Shown here piece by piece: positions 31,844 to 49,526 of a stretch of DNA of 64,000 bases (position 1 is the stretch's first letter; every line of letters starts with the position of its first letter). The notes beneath the pieces were generated by a model. That model was given only the letters and a program-made list of their open reading frames with translations, did no database searches and was not told the DNA's origin. The DNA is from Auanema rhodensis (Eukaryota; Nematoda; Chromadorea; Rhabditida; Rhabditidae). The translations under genes were made by a program, and so were the position numbers. The stretch lies in the NCBI GenBank assembly GCA_964057225.1, contig OZ059900.1, positions 5,714,501 to 5,778,500 of the forward strand. The letters run 5' to 3'.

Positions 31844-33437
31844 GTATGGTACAGAGAAAATATAGATAGAAAAGTAACGGAAAAAAATAAGATATTTAGA
31901 GAATGAAAACATGCCGACTAGATAGAGTGATGAAGCAAGAAAATAGAATAAATAGTTATGATGTATCAAAAAAGTTTTGAAGAGAAGTAGTTTTAAACAA
32001 CACAGTCTTCCCAATAAGAATGAACTTCATTGTTGGATTTCATCTTATAGTTGACTTGGATAGACTTGGAAAACACAAGAATTGAGACAAAGTAATCAAA
32101 GTTAACGGGTTTTTCAAAACTTCAATATCAAGCATACTGTTGTTGCTTTTGTTTTCATTTTATTTATCACATGCATGAAATGAATAATTCGTTTATAACT
32201 AATGGTAAGATGATATCATTATATAAACAGTCTTATCATTTAATTTTGTTTCTATACGTATGAATCATACTTGACAAAAGTACTCAGCTGAACATGTTTC
32301 TATTCTGATTATCCATAGTATTCAATAGGTCACACTATCTATTACATACCGTATCTTTAAAATATATATTTATTATGTATTCTAACTGTATTATTACTTA
32401 TATTCAATTTGAATAGTATGTCGATTTTTCTTTCTTATGAAGATTGAATAAAGTAATTTGTACTAAAGAACATTTTGTGACAAATTATATCTGGCAATGA
32501 GAGATGAAGTCAGAACAGTAACGAGACAAAAGAGAGGAAAGAGAAAAGATGAACTAGAAAAGAGGCAACGTGATTGGAAAGATTGTTTATGAAAGCGAAA
32601 TCTATATATGAATACCGATTTCTCTTTCATACGAAAAGACAAATCATAATTCATGACATTCCATTGATGCTACATAGATATTAAACCCATATCGGTTTAA
32701 TTCTATAGTATTAACAGTAATACATGAAAAAATACAACAGAACATGAGATTTGTTTCTAGTTTGTTGAGACTACAAAAAAACATTTAATGAACAATTTTT
32801 GAAACAACGTTCCATATAAATGTATCGAGATATTTTTTCTTGACACAAATATAAATATTTATCAATGATTAGAATCATGTATTATAATCTTTTGGGCTTT
32901 TTTCTAAACTTTTTTTTTGCCTTTGATGTATCATATACGCTTTCCAATTAGAATTGGTTTTTTTAAAAGAAATTGTTTAAGCTTCCTTATTCTTTTCCTA
33001 ATAAAATGTGATAGTTCCAATGACATTATACGGAATCAATAATTAAAATCGAATTTTCATTAATTCGTATTATATGTTTCTCTTCTTGTTGTATAGTATC
33101 TTCCTGAATTCATGTTCACACATCCCCATAATACCTGCCCTATCATGGTGGAATCTTTTTGCGCGAACCATTTCATCTGTTTTCCCATGGCAGTTGTGTT
33201 AGCCAATACTCTCCTCCCCTTCTCCGTCTGCAGGTGATGCTTAATGATCATTTGACTGTAAAGAGACGAGGAGGGTTGGATAAGCAAAGCAGAATCTGAT
33301 CTGTGTGGCTTCAGAATCGTTAGTTCTGGCTTTTCCCTTCGTTCTGCTAGATTTGAAACAACAAGCTGCGGTGTCTGTAATAGAAGACGTAGAGCCGGTT
33401 TGCTAATTGTTCGTCTAGTGACCCATTCGTAAGCATC

Positions 33438-37371
<3,934 letters not shown>

Positions 37372-38514
37372 AACACAATGATATCAATATTAGTATAAAA
37401 GTATATAAATATATTATTATTTGCTTTTACTTGAGCGCACTCTAGCACAGTTTGGCATCAAAGATCATAATGATTATGATCCAAATTCGCTCTCCTTTTC
37501 TTTTCTCCACAATGTTTTTGCCAGTACTATGGATTCTAAGAAAATATATTTAGTTTGATCGACCTTCCAGAGTGTCTTTATTATGTCTTTGTTTATACAT
37601 CTCTATCAATATCGTTATATTTCATCTTACAATAGATATCATAGTATCCCTTTCTTGTAATTATTCCCTTTTATTGTTTTCCACACAGTATTAACCATCC
37701 CTCCAAATGTCTGTCTTTTACTTCTTTTCCTTATCCATTCATATCATTTATTTATCATTTATAAACATCAATAATCTTATATATTCATCATTTGATTTTT
37801 GAGCTTTAGATTAGTCTTCAATATTATTATTTAAGAAAAGAATTGTAAATAATAAATATCATCAAGAGCTAATTTATCATTATTTCTTAGAAATTTTCTT
37901 TAAAATTTATTCCTATTTTTATTTATGATAACATAGATAAATACTACAATACTATATGTTATCAGTATTAACATTTAAAAAGAATACAGATAGATGAAGC
38001 TACATTCACATTGTTCTTACTTCCAGGAAACAAAAAGAATGAACTTTCTAAAATCGAGTATAGATTGGGAAAGAAAGAGCAACATAGATTGACATAAATG
38101 ACGGCCACATTGCTAACATGGGAGAGATGATTGGTGGACTGAGTAACATTAGAGCGAGTAAGATCTCATGCCTTATCACATCTTCATAAACCTCATTTAG
38201 AGTTTAGCTTTAACTAATTCAAAAAGTGCTATCTTGCAATGTACATAGACAACAGTAAAAAATGAAAAAAAATAGATTAGCCGACCAAAAGCACAGCTAT
38301 CTATAAATTACCTATCGGTGCATTTTTTTTTAAACTTTTTCATTCATTTTGTATTTTGTATTTATTTTTCTATTTTATCATAAACGAATTTTCCGCTACC
38401 TGATAGCTAAAAAATTTACATAAGGGCAGGAAGAGAACGTTTGTGAGAGCAGGTAAGAGAGAGGAAGAAAACAGAACACTAAGATTACGGATTGCCTAAT
38501 CGAGATGAATAGGA
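37372..38514. other. Convergent 3' flanks of the EGF/ShK and ARD genes
   Basis: No coding exon was found. It holds the 3' UTRs of two convergent genes, with a plus-strand AATAAA at 37851-37856 and a minus-strand AATAAA at 38361-38366. A purine-rich tract lies at 38425-38480. Confidence 0.55.
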
Positions 38515-39758
38515 TTATCGTTGGCATTTAGAGCAAGTGTATTCGGTTCCATTTGGACTGATTCCACTAGTTGTTTCTCCTGGCTCGTATCCACTAAATC
38601 CATATGATCCGCTTCCTAGCCCGCTAGTGCTTGGTCCTGGATCTGATCCAGTGCTAGAGCGAGATGATGATGGGTGAAGACCATTTTTCAATAAGAATTG
38701 TTCGCGTTCCGGTTGTAAATCGCCAGTTGTAGCTCGTGGAAATGCTACCCAGCATGGATTGCTTTGAAATAGACGAATAGCTTCAACCATGTTCTATTAT
38801 TTAAAATGTATTATTGAATATTAAAAATTAAAGATTACTTTACGATCAGTAGTGAATCGGTGATATATGCCTGGCGGAAGATAAAGAAAGTCACCTGTAC
38901 TAACTGGAATGCGAATCCAAGCATCCTAAAAGTTTTATATGAGTCTTCCAGACAAATAAGTAATATATAGTTTTATAATATATTTTAAAGATAATATATT
39001 ATAAGTTAAGAGCTATTATAAAGCAATTTCATTACTATTATTATATACCTCAGCACTTCTGACGTCAAAAAATCCACTACCCTTTACTATAAAGCGCAGC
39101 TCAGCATCTTTGTGCAAATGTTCTTCAAAAAAAGTTTTGATCTGAAAAGATATTTCTCAGATGTGTTCTAACATGATAAGTCAAAAAAAAATAATGACGA
39201 ATGACGAATGATAAAACAATTCTCACCGTTTTGTCATAGTTTTCCATTGTCATTGAAATCTTAACCATATCACGGTGGGACATATCATACAGACGTGCTA
39301 ATTTCTCCAGCTGCTCTCCCCATTCTGCAGTTGTTTGTCGGGCGTCACTCAAACTGTATTACCTCTGCTTGCGGCACGGTTACTAACTCAACACCAACTT
39401 TGGCCAGTTCATGAAATGTTGCTTCACGGTGTGGATTTTGCTTATTATCATCACGTTGGTCCGATACTTGTGAACGCATATAGTAGGGCATTCGCTCACG
39501 CAAAGCCATTTTCTGTGCAGAATCTGTAACAATATTACTTGCAAGAGAAATAAGTGAAGTAAATGTTGTTTTTGATAAAATATATCGGATGAACTAGGCA
39601 AGAAAGAGAACAATGAGAAGGGGGGGTATACTCAGAAAGTCTCGATAACGACTTTGGTTAGCGGCAGTAAATGTCTGAGGCCTGACGATTTGTGCCAAAG
39701 TCTGCTCGGACTTGATTCCCCGCCCATCACGGACATAATAAGATAGATCTCCGCCCAT
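38515..39758 (-). CDS. Acireductone dioxygenase with N- and C-terminal extensions
   Basis: Six exons (39632-39758, 39363-39523, 39227-39313, 39049-39141, 38839-38925, 38515-38793) give 277 residues, against about 180 for typical ARD. ARD is a metal-dependent cupin of the methionine salvage pathway that oxidises acireductone. The metal ligands are present: HLHKDAE gives His-x-His-x3-Glu, and PGIYHRF gives the last His. Other family features are [17 protein letters not shown] and FLYLPPG. The family core begins near [15 protein letters not shown]. About 48 residues precede it, from an upstream exon starting [14 protein letters not shown]. About 65 extra residues follow it, rich in Ser and Gly and ending [10 protein letters not shown] with a CxxC. 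The third acceptor (GAGAG at 39314) is weak but is the only choice found that keeps frame. The upstream exon is supported by phase and base composition only. Confidence 0.82.
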
Positions 39759-42700
39759 CGATAGACCGCCCAAAGAGAATTAATGGAGAAAAAAGGAATA
39801 AGGAGTAGACTGAATGCTTAAAATGAATAAAATGTGAGAGAACTGATCACAGCAAAGAATTAGAATATATTTACCAAGATCGGCAATTATGTGGTGAATT
39901 ATGTTTTGAGATGATGAAATAATATATAAAAACAACATAAGATGATGACAACCAAAGCCATAAGAGCAATTTCAAAGATCAGAATATTAATAAAAATGAA
40001 AATATAATTACGGTTATGGAGTCAGCGTTGAGATTGAATAATGAGGAAAACATATAATAAATTTTTATCGTGGATTGAGAAGGGCTTGAAAACGAAATAT
40101 CAAATATAATATTATATTATGTATGCATAGTATACAGTTTAGGGTCTGGTGAAATTTTCAAATCAGGAGAATCTTATATAATAGAAATTTCACTAGTTGA
40201 AGAATAAATTCGAAGATAAATAATATGATAAATCAGATCTCAATGTATTCGAGAGAAACGTGAAGATAAATAAAGTTCAAACAATAAACACAAACTGATA
40301 TTATTTAACAGAAGAATAATATTATATTTCAGAAAGCATGAAAGAAATGAAGACTGATGAATGACTTTCGATATTTCGTTGTGATGATACCAAAGGAAAG
40401 AATAGTGATATCATCATCGATCCATATATTTGAAAAGTGAAGGCGTGAATTAAAACCAGGAAAATTTGTTGAAACACAAAAAATAATATTATTAAGTCAA
40501 CTTTGTTAGTTTTTTATGAAAAAAAGGCAACTCCAATTAAGTCACCCTGAATTAACAAATATTGTTAGTTGATTACCAGAAAATCATGGGATGAGTCAGA
40601 ACAAACGGAGAAAGAGACAGAAATGATAATGACGATAGTGATGAGAATAGTGATGATGTTGATCATAGGTCAAAGAGTTGAAGCGAAATAGGAGAAGGAT
40701 TAATCAATGAGCTGAATGTTGATATAGAAATGGAAAACACAAAAAGTAAATTAAAACAAAAAAAAAGAGATAGGATAGAAAGAGATTGATGATGCTATGT
40801 GCCAAAAATTCTCTCCTATTTTTTTTCACAACATTATAATAATAATCTCAAAAAACTTGGTTCTGGTAGAGAATTGCTAATACTTGAATGTTCATCAATC
40901 ATAAAGTTCAAAATCGAAACTTTCAACAATTTCAAAATATGAGGTGGCTGGAAGTACTTTTTTTAATTTATTAATCATACTTTTCTATAGATTATTTATA
41001 AATAACCTATTTAAATTTTTTTCTTTAAAGGTTTTGATATTTCAAATTCGATTTCGATAATAAAACAATGAGAAAATGATTGGTAACTGATTATTATGAC
41101 ACTAGCTCAACAAGCGTTATTGCAAAAACCTTTATGAGGGATCTCTCTATACACAAGTCAAAACTATAAAAAGTACTTTTCAACTTGAAAACTATGCAGT
41201 AAAAAATACAGAATAAGTATAATAAATATTGAGTAGTAAAGCATTTTTGAACAAACAAAAATGAGCAGTGTGAATCAGGTGTAGTACTACTAGTACAGAG
41301 GAAGAGAGGTAAGAATCTGTTTAAATGAGAGAAACACAAAATGAATGAATTGAGGGAGTAGTTGAATAAAAGAGAGATAAACGATAGAGAAAAAAAGAAC
41401 AAGAGAGCGTTGGCGGGAAAGAGAGAAAAAGAATGATGAGATAGAGAGTGAGAAACAAAGTAACTGAAAAGAAAAATCCAATATCTTTTAATGTTTACGC
41501 GAACTTAAGTAGTATTTCTATCCAATATATTTATACAAATGTTCAAAAGAACAAATGTGCAAACGATACCTATGTCATCACTATTCCATATATTCTCTTA
41601 CTTGTTCTTCTATTCTCTCGTATATTCACTTACTGCCCAATAATCATTGAGCTCTAAATTCTATCAGTTTTACACTCATCATTCTTTAGTTCTCTAACAT
41701 ATTTATATACACAGTTATATTCGTCATATTCACTGGTATTGACATTTATTTCAAATTTTGGAGTGAAAACGTCTAAACTACACAAGTAAATACATCTCGT
41801 TCAAAGGTGATTATATTGAAATCAAAATGTTTCTCATCACTATCTCACTAAGGTCATATGAAAATTATGACGAACTATTTCATTTTTTTTAGAAAGAAGA
41901 AGCACACACATCCATCATCTGACTTCCATAATTTAGTAACTTTAATAGTCATTTAAACAAATTGTAACTACAATAATAACACAGACGATCATTGAAAATT
42001 AATGGAAATGCTAATAGAATTGTTGTATTATAAGTAAAGCATTAAAGGACATGTTCATATCAGATTGTAGCCCTTTAGAGCAATTAAAGGTGGAAACAAA
42101 CATTGACATTGTTGCTTGTGTGATAAGGTGAACACTGATATATTGTTAAATCAAAATATTTTGTGTTTTATAACTTAGATCACGAACAATTTATAAAGGA
42201 AAAAAGTTACGTGCATCATAATATGAAAAAGATGCGTGTTTTTCGTTGTTTCTCTTATATATTTTTTAATAAAATTATATAATGAAAACGATGAAATATA
42301 TCAATCTATGTTTGAATAAGTATTCAAATGAATATATCAAATAGTTATTCATTAGAATACCAAAAAAAGTCATGAGATGATGTGATATGATGAAGAAATC
42401 ATATACAGTTTTATTTTTTTCTTATCTTTCAATTAAATTGATATCTGAGACCTTTTCTATTAAGTATTTAAGGTTAAGAGTAGGATTTTTTTTTTCAGAA
42501 AACAATGCAAGTATTCTTAATAATTTCGTATGCTATTGCTATTATGTAGTTTTTCGTAACCTTCATTCTTCTTCTCTCATAATCTCTTACATAAGTTTTA
42601 ATTTTTCGACTTTGATCTATATTTTCAGAAGAAACGTTACTCAGCTTCTTTTTCAGTAAAAAATTCGAAAAAAAGTCTTAGTATGAGGCCCTGAACTTCG

Positions 42701-45700
42701 CGACTGCACTTCTCACTCATAGATAAAAGTTTACTTTCTTATATAATCCTCTTAATTTTTGTTGTTTTTTTCTTTGTATGACATCAAGTAGGCACATTTC
42801 CGGAGCACAGCAGAACTTCTTTGTTTCAACATATGCATTTCACATGATAAAATTGAATTATGTTCGAAATAGAAACTTCGGGTGGGCTATATACATGTAA
42901 TTTTGGGTTGAAGAAAAAAAGTAATTGGTTTGTATGACTAGCAATTACACCTAAACAACGTGATCATGGCTGAGCAATTGATTAGGCAATCGTGTTATCC
43001 ATGAGCTAGGATTAAGATCCTCTGAATCTGATGCGTTGAAGCTTATTTTTTCCCATTTCAACATGCTTTTCGTATTTATTTTTTTCTGTAGCACGTTAAT
43101 TGAATTGAAATCGGAATGCTTTTTTCAAGTGGTAACGACAGGGATGGAAAGATTTAGTACGTTTAGAAAGCGAAAGAAATTGGCCATACCTGAATATTTT
43201 CTACCAGATTGGCGCCAAAATTTCAAAAGCCAATTCACAAAATAATATTAAAAGACTGAAAGATAGATGACGCTAAATTTTTAATTTATAAATTAAATAC
43301 ATGAGAAAGGTAGATCAACAAATGAGAACGTACATGATAAAAGGAGGCGACAACGATCAACTCATTTTCAACCCAAGTTTATATTTCGATCTTTGGTAGA
43401 AAAATAGAGAAAGTTTGAAATGGATTGAAAAAACAAGAGATTAGTAGAAAGTGGGAGAGGAAAAATGTAAAAGAGATATTGGCGTTTCTGCACTTTATGG
43501 TCAACGACTTTTGTATATGGTGGTTGCAGTTTAAATGGCTTTCGATTATCTGTGTATGAATGTCTTGAATGTCAGAAGAATGATAATGAGGAAAAAATTA
43601 GAGCATTCCTTTCTTATTAGTAATGAAACAAAATTAATTGCTAAAGAACTAATATGAAAATTGAGAAAAGTTCAATCGGCTCAAATGTGCAAAAATAATT
43701 GTTATGAAATATGGATAAGGCTGTCATGTTTAACTTTCTTTTAATGACATTGTGATGGCCTTCTGATATTTTCTTATCAGTAATCATGTTTGAACGAATG
43801 AAGCATAGTGCGATCATATACCGCAGCTCTCATGCTCGCCTTATCAGCTTCTATTTTCTTTTTGCATTTGATATCTCTATACTGGCAATAAGCTCGATGA
43901 TTTCTTTCTCTTTCTCTCTAACTCGTTCTTATTTGCAAGATTATAAATGGCATTATTAATACTTCATAATACAACAATGCCACTTTAAGCCCCTACTACT
44001 GACCTGTTCTTTGATGTCAAAAGAAAAATGTTATCTACGTCCGGTACCAAATATCACTGCCTTATGCAATAGTTAACTAAAATTTTTGAAAAAGTAGAGA
44101 ATGATAGAAAGAGATAAAGTCCAAAATTAGATAGAGCGAGATATGAAATATGTTGGAAAATTCTGTTCAGTTTGATTCCTCGGATAAAAAGAAAAGGGAT
44201 AGAAAGTTTCAAAGAAGTTAGAAGTCGATAAAATGAGATATAGGAAAGACAAAAATAAAACACTGAAAAACAGGAAAATCAGAAAAATCAGTAGTTCTGA
44301 AATAAAGGAATGAGAGCTGAAGACTAGCCATCGATGAGAGATAGAAATGAGGTGAGCGGAAAAGTTCAAATTTCTCAAGAAAAAAGAAAAGAGAGAACAT
44401 GCAATATTGAGAGAATGTTTAAGAGTATGAATTAAGAAGGACAACATGCAGTCGAATGGAATTGACCCAAAACAGGCTAATTTCAGTTAAAAGATACAAT
44501 GAATACGTCATGGTGGTCGAAATCTCCGATTGTCGTTCACCTACTTCTTTGTAATATGCATTTGATGAGGACTAAGTAGGTAAACGTGTTGAGAGAGGTT
44601 AGGGATCGAATCTAATTTCAAACATCAGTTTATTATAAATTGTTGTTTGATGACAAAGAGTTTTAATCTAAGTTTATATTAAAAATAAGTTCATACTATA
44701 TATATGATTCAACAGTCATATTCAAATAGCGAAACAAAAATTAGAAAAGTAAATGAGCAATTAACAGTTTGGATACTGAATATTGACAACTAACAACTGC
44801 GTTGAACAGTTTTTTCACATGGGTTTATCTACTTTTAACAAGAAAATAATTGACTTGATTGAAAATTAAGGAGAAGAAAATTAAATTTCCGTTTTAACAG
44901 TCTGTGTTTAGGGATTGAAGTGAACACAAAGGACAATTGGACCACCCCATGAGGTTTCAAATATTTGTCTCTCACTCATTCATTCGTTTCATACATGTTT
45001 TCCAGAATTTATTCGTTCTGATGATCGTATAATTCTAGCGTTTTGTCTAATATATTTCTTCTTTCTTATCTCAGAATTCCTTATATTCACTCCTATGTAT
45101 CATTGAACTGATACTAATTGCTTCTTTCATTCTTTCAGCCGCTCGTTTTTATTTATTTTCTTCTTTCTCTCTTCCCTTCTTCTGTATTGAAATCTTTTTC
45201 AATCTTTCTCGTTCTTCCTATTCCTTTTCTTCTTTTTGCCCAACCATTTATAAACTCATAGACGCACTCTCTTATCGCAAATCAGTGTCATCTTTCGAAT
45301 TTTATATCGGTCTAACACAAGCTAAGTGATAGGCAGTTTCGCCGTTCAAAAGAAGTTTGCTAGCAACATAAACGAAAAAGACAATATATTCTATATGTAT
45401 TAATCATAATGACTCGAAAAGTCAGTGTTCGTATATGATGCTAACAATTTACTAAAATTGAAATTATTTAACAAGTAGCTAAGTTGCATTGCTTTCTTGT
45501 TCCTGAACAACTTTGATAGATTACATAGATCATTCTGTTGGTTAGCCTTTTTTATTATTTCTCTCAATTTAATCTGAAATAATACCTTTCAGTTTTTATC
45601 CCTTCCTGGCTCTTTTAAAAATTTTCCATGGCAGAATAATGATCATAAGTTTTTTAACTAATTGTTTAACTGAGAATTCAAACAAGAGAAGGTGGGGAAT

Positions 45701-48700
45701 AAGAATAGCAGTGATACTAATCTAATTAGAAATTGGTTCAAAAATTAAATGTTGTCATTACTTGCTAAAAACTATTTTTTCCTATTTCATTCTCAGCAAT
45801 GCCAAACCGAGGGAAAAGATGTAAATATATTCCCTCAAAACAATTTGTAAAGATGATAAATATAACCTGTATTAGTTGTCATTGCTTGTATAGTTTTCCA
45901 GTGTAACTTTCGAGAATCTGAAAAACCAAAGAGCCGTATAAAGTATTTGAATGATGTAGAGCCTAGTACACCGATAAGAGTCAGTAGAAGCAGACGTAAT
46001 GCGATATAAAGTGATCAGACGGTCAGCATATAACAATTAAGAAATGATTTTTTGAATGTGATAATATGATCTCAAGCAATATATACAAGCAGTGAAGTAT
46101 TGAAAAAAGCAGCAGAACGTTCAGGAAAAAATAGAATCGCTGACAAGTATATCTAACTAAGTATCTGGTGTTGTTATATTAATGACTATATCAATAAGTG
46201 TTTGAATTATCCACAACATGATTGAAAAAGAAAAAAAGCAAATTAGTCTTCTTGATTACGATTATTTGAAAAAAAACAAATTGTTAAAGGAATCTCAAAT
46301 AAATAAGATTCATAAACTTGTAGTTAACTTTAAATTTTTACAAAATACATAGCTGGTGATAACAGATAAAATACATAATCATGCGCCTATAAATCAATAA
46401 ATAAACTTAAATAATAAAGAAAAAAACAGAAAACTTTTTTTTTTCAAATTTACTTAATATTATGAATTAAGAAAGCAAATATTTTTTACTTTTTTCAACT
46501 TTTAACTTTTTAAAAATTGAATTTGCTGATGAAATAGTTTTTCAAACATGCATTGGATGAGAGATAAATTTCGTAGATGATGCCATGTATTGAGTACATG
46601 ACGCCTGTTAGTGAATGAGTAATCAAATCTGGAAAATATTACTGAAAAGAACGAATGAGCAAGGGCTTAAATTCAAAACGCTTATTACTGAAAAAAAATT
46701 CAATATGAGAATGCTTATCAGTTCAATCGAACAGTTTGAAATGATTATCTAATGTAAAATGTCAATTAGCTAGTGCCCATCTCAAAATAACTACTGACAT
46801 ATAATTAGATTGAGTTCCGGATTCAAAAAATTTTCCAGATTACAATTATAAAATTAGTCAATTTTCAACTGATTACCCTATATCATTAATATTTTGACAA
46901 TCTGGGCTCCCAGTGATATCAGTAACATTTTTTCAATTTAATTCTTTTTATCAGTAATTTTTAAGTTTCTTATTAAATCTAATCAAATCCTATGTTATCT
47001 ATACTATTGCATTCCGCATAATTATAATAAAGCTATCTTTTAACTATATGATTATACATTGCTTCATTACACATAAAATCTGAAACATATAAAGGAATGT
47101 ACTTTAACCAATAATCAAAAACATTCAAAATTGTGTATGTACATATATTTGATGACAAAATTATTTTATATTATTAAAGCATTTTAAGAAATCACATAAA
47201 TATCTCAAATCGCTCATGTAAACAGTTTTTTTAGTCAGGAATACAAAGAAACAAAGATAGTATTAAAAATCAATACAGAACAGTCATAAGATATACAATC
47301 TATTAACTTTTCCCTTTATATAGAAAATTGAAAAAGGTTGATGCTGAACTTGATGACTAAGTCCAAATTAGTAACTTAAAAATTGTGAAAAATAATGCTG
47401 AAACAATTTTATAGTGACAATTCAAGATGAGTCACAGTATAACGCCCACAAATTTTTATTTATCGTACATTGACATGTATTATGAATAAATTTGAACTTT
47501 GTATAGTTTCTTAACTTAAAAATATAAAACGTTCATTATGAAGAAAAAACGATAATATATATTTTAATATTACAAAACAAGAATAAAATTGACGGTAAGA
47601 CGTCAACAACGATCAAAATCGAAAAAAAAAGTTGTAAAATCAGTATAAATCATATTTATATATTATAAAAAGAAAAAAATTGATAATCTGCCAAGAGATT
47701 TTTAATAACCATATTATAAATTATTGATTAATATTTCTTGTAGTAACATTTTGAAATGGGATGGTTTTCATTCAAATACGTTTCTACGAAGAAATCTAAT
47801 TCTTTTATTTTCTTATTTCCGCTTTCTCTTTTTTTCCACCCGATAAACAGACTATATCTAATCAGATTGCCTTTAGCCAGTTCATTGTCGCTTGGACATA
47901 ATCATAAGATTGGCCCGCTCGTGAAGAAATGTGAAAAATCTATAATTCAGATGACTAACGTTTCTATTTCGCTACATTGGAAATGAATAGGTGGTTTAAA
48001 CTATCCGAAAAAATAGTATTATATAGTTCATTAACTATTTGGAATGTCTTGTGAACTACAAAGCCTGAAACACATGGATTAAATCCTTATTGGGATAAGG
48101 AACAATTTTACTTCTCGTATTACATATTCAGATGAGGATTATCCAGACAATTGATCCAACAACTAACCGGTTCTTTATGTCTCGCCTATGGCTACTTTTG
48201 AATTCGCCCTCTGGGGTCATCTTCTTGCCCGGTTTAAAGCATTTTCACTTTTCTTCTCTGAATGTCGTGTTCTCAGCCTTTCCTCTTGCTAGTTTTAGAT
48301 TCGTAAGCATTCACAATAACTTTACATTGCAAGCATTTCATTTTAACTTGTGGTTTTTAGCTAAAATCAGTTAAAGTTGCAAAATAATTAAGTGAATCAT
48401 TTTTTTCTATTGATGACTTGATAACAAATATTAGAAAAACATTGTTAAATTCTCCTTCAAAATTAATTTTTTTATTTGCTTTCGTTTTATTTCGTTGTTA
48501 TTCTTTCTTTTCTGGTATATTTACTTGACACATGACTAACTTGAAAACTTGAGCTTTTGAGGATCTCGAACTGGTATTGTAATAGTTTTCAGTTCAATTC
48601 ATAATTTATACATTGATTCAACTGTTGTTAACGTGATGTAACGATATATATATATATCTTCAGAAGTTATATTGACCCAGTGATTATTCATTTTTCTTTC

Positions 48701-49477
48701 ATCTTGTTTTGCTTGTTCAAGGCTTATCTTACTCGTAAAAGGCAAATAATTGACTACTTGTCTAAATAACAAGTAAAAGTAAGAGAATGAGAGCAAGGTG
48801 TGACATGAGAAGGCTAATCGTATAACTACTACTTTCACAGTCACTGACTTTGACCTAAAAGGTGAGCGTTGAAATGTACGATGACATGTATCGAAATATA
48901 GACGTACACATGTATTTGATTTCGATATTATGAAAATGAAAAACGGAAAGAAAGAAGAAAGTTAGCATAAAACAACAAAAGTGAATATATGTATATGTTA
49001 TCGTTTATATATAAAATGTATCAAAAAAATATGTATATGAAGCAGATTTTCAGAAATTCTAAATTGAAACTATGATTTTCTTTAATTTCGATTATCTGAT
49101 AACATTCATTTTTCGAAAAAAAGCTGTGCTGTAACTGTTCTAACTTAGGGTGCGTGAATTTGAAATCAACAACAAATGCTATGTGATAATCATAGTCGAT
49201 TAATTAGAAAAGTAAAAGTTGAAAAGGAAATTGCTGTCATTCAGCATTAATTACCAGATTAAGTTGTTCATGCCTTTTACTTTTTTTTCGACTAATTAAT
49301 TTCAATTTCACTTTTTGTATAGGTAAAAGTTGGTTAATTTTCCTTTCTCATTTTACTTTTTTTTGACTTCCTCCTTTTATTATTTTTATCAGTATAACTA
49401 AGTATGCTTGTAACCCATTTTATATCATATAAGTTAAAAATGTTATTTAATTTATACATATATAAATATAAAGATAA

Positions 49478-49526
<49 letters not shown>

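Larger units (their letters stand above)
31183..33437. other. Intergenic DNA with AT/TCTA repeat and a candidate orphan first exon
   Basis: Apart from the microsatellite and the signal-peptide-like exon listed separately, no gene is supported. AATAAA at 31391-31396 may end the CAP transcript. Purine-rich tracts lie at about 31850-32010 and 32480-32640. The DNA from about 33100 to 33437 is less AT-rich than its surroundings and directly precedes the next gene. An antisense open frame there (33060-33443) has no family resemblance and is taken as chance. Confidence 0.5.

Noticed and set aside
41290..41460. Possible CRISPR-like or tandem repeat array in GA-rich DNA
   Set aside because: The words recur irregularly without fixed repeat and spacer lengths, and the genome is eukaryotic.
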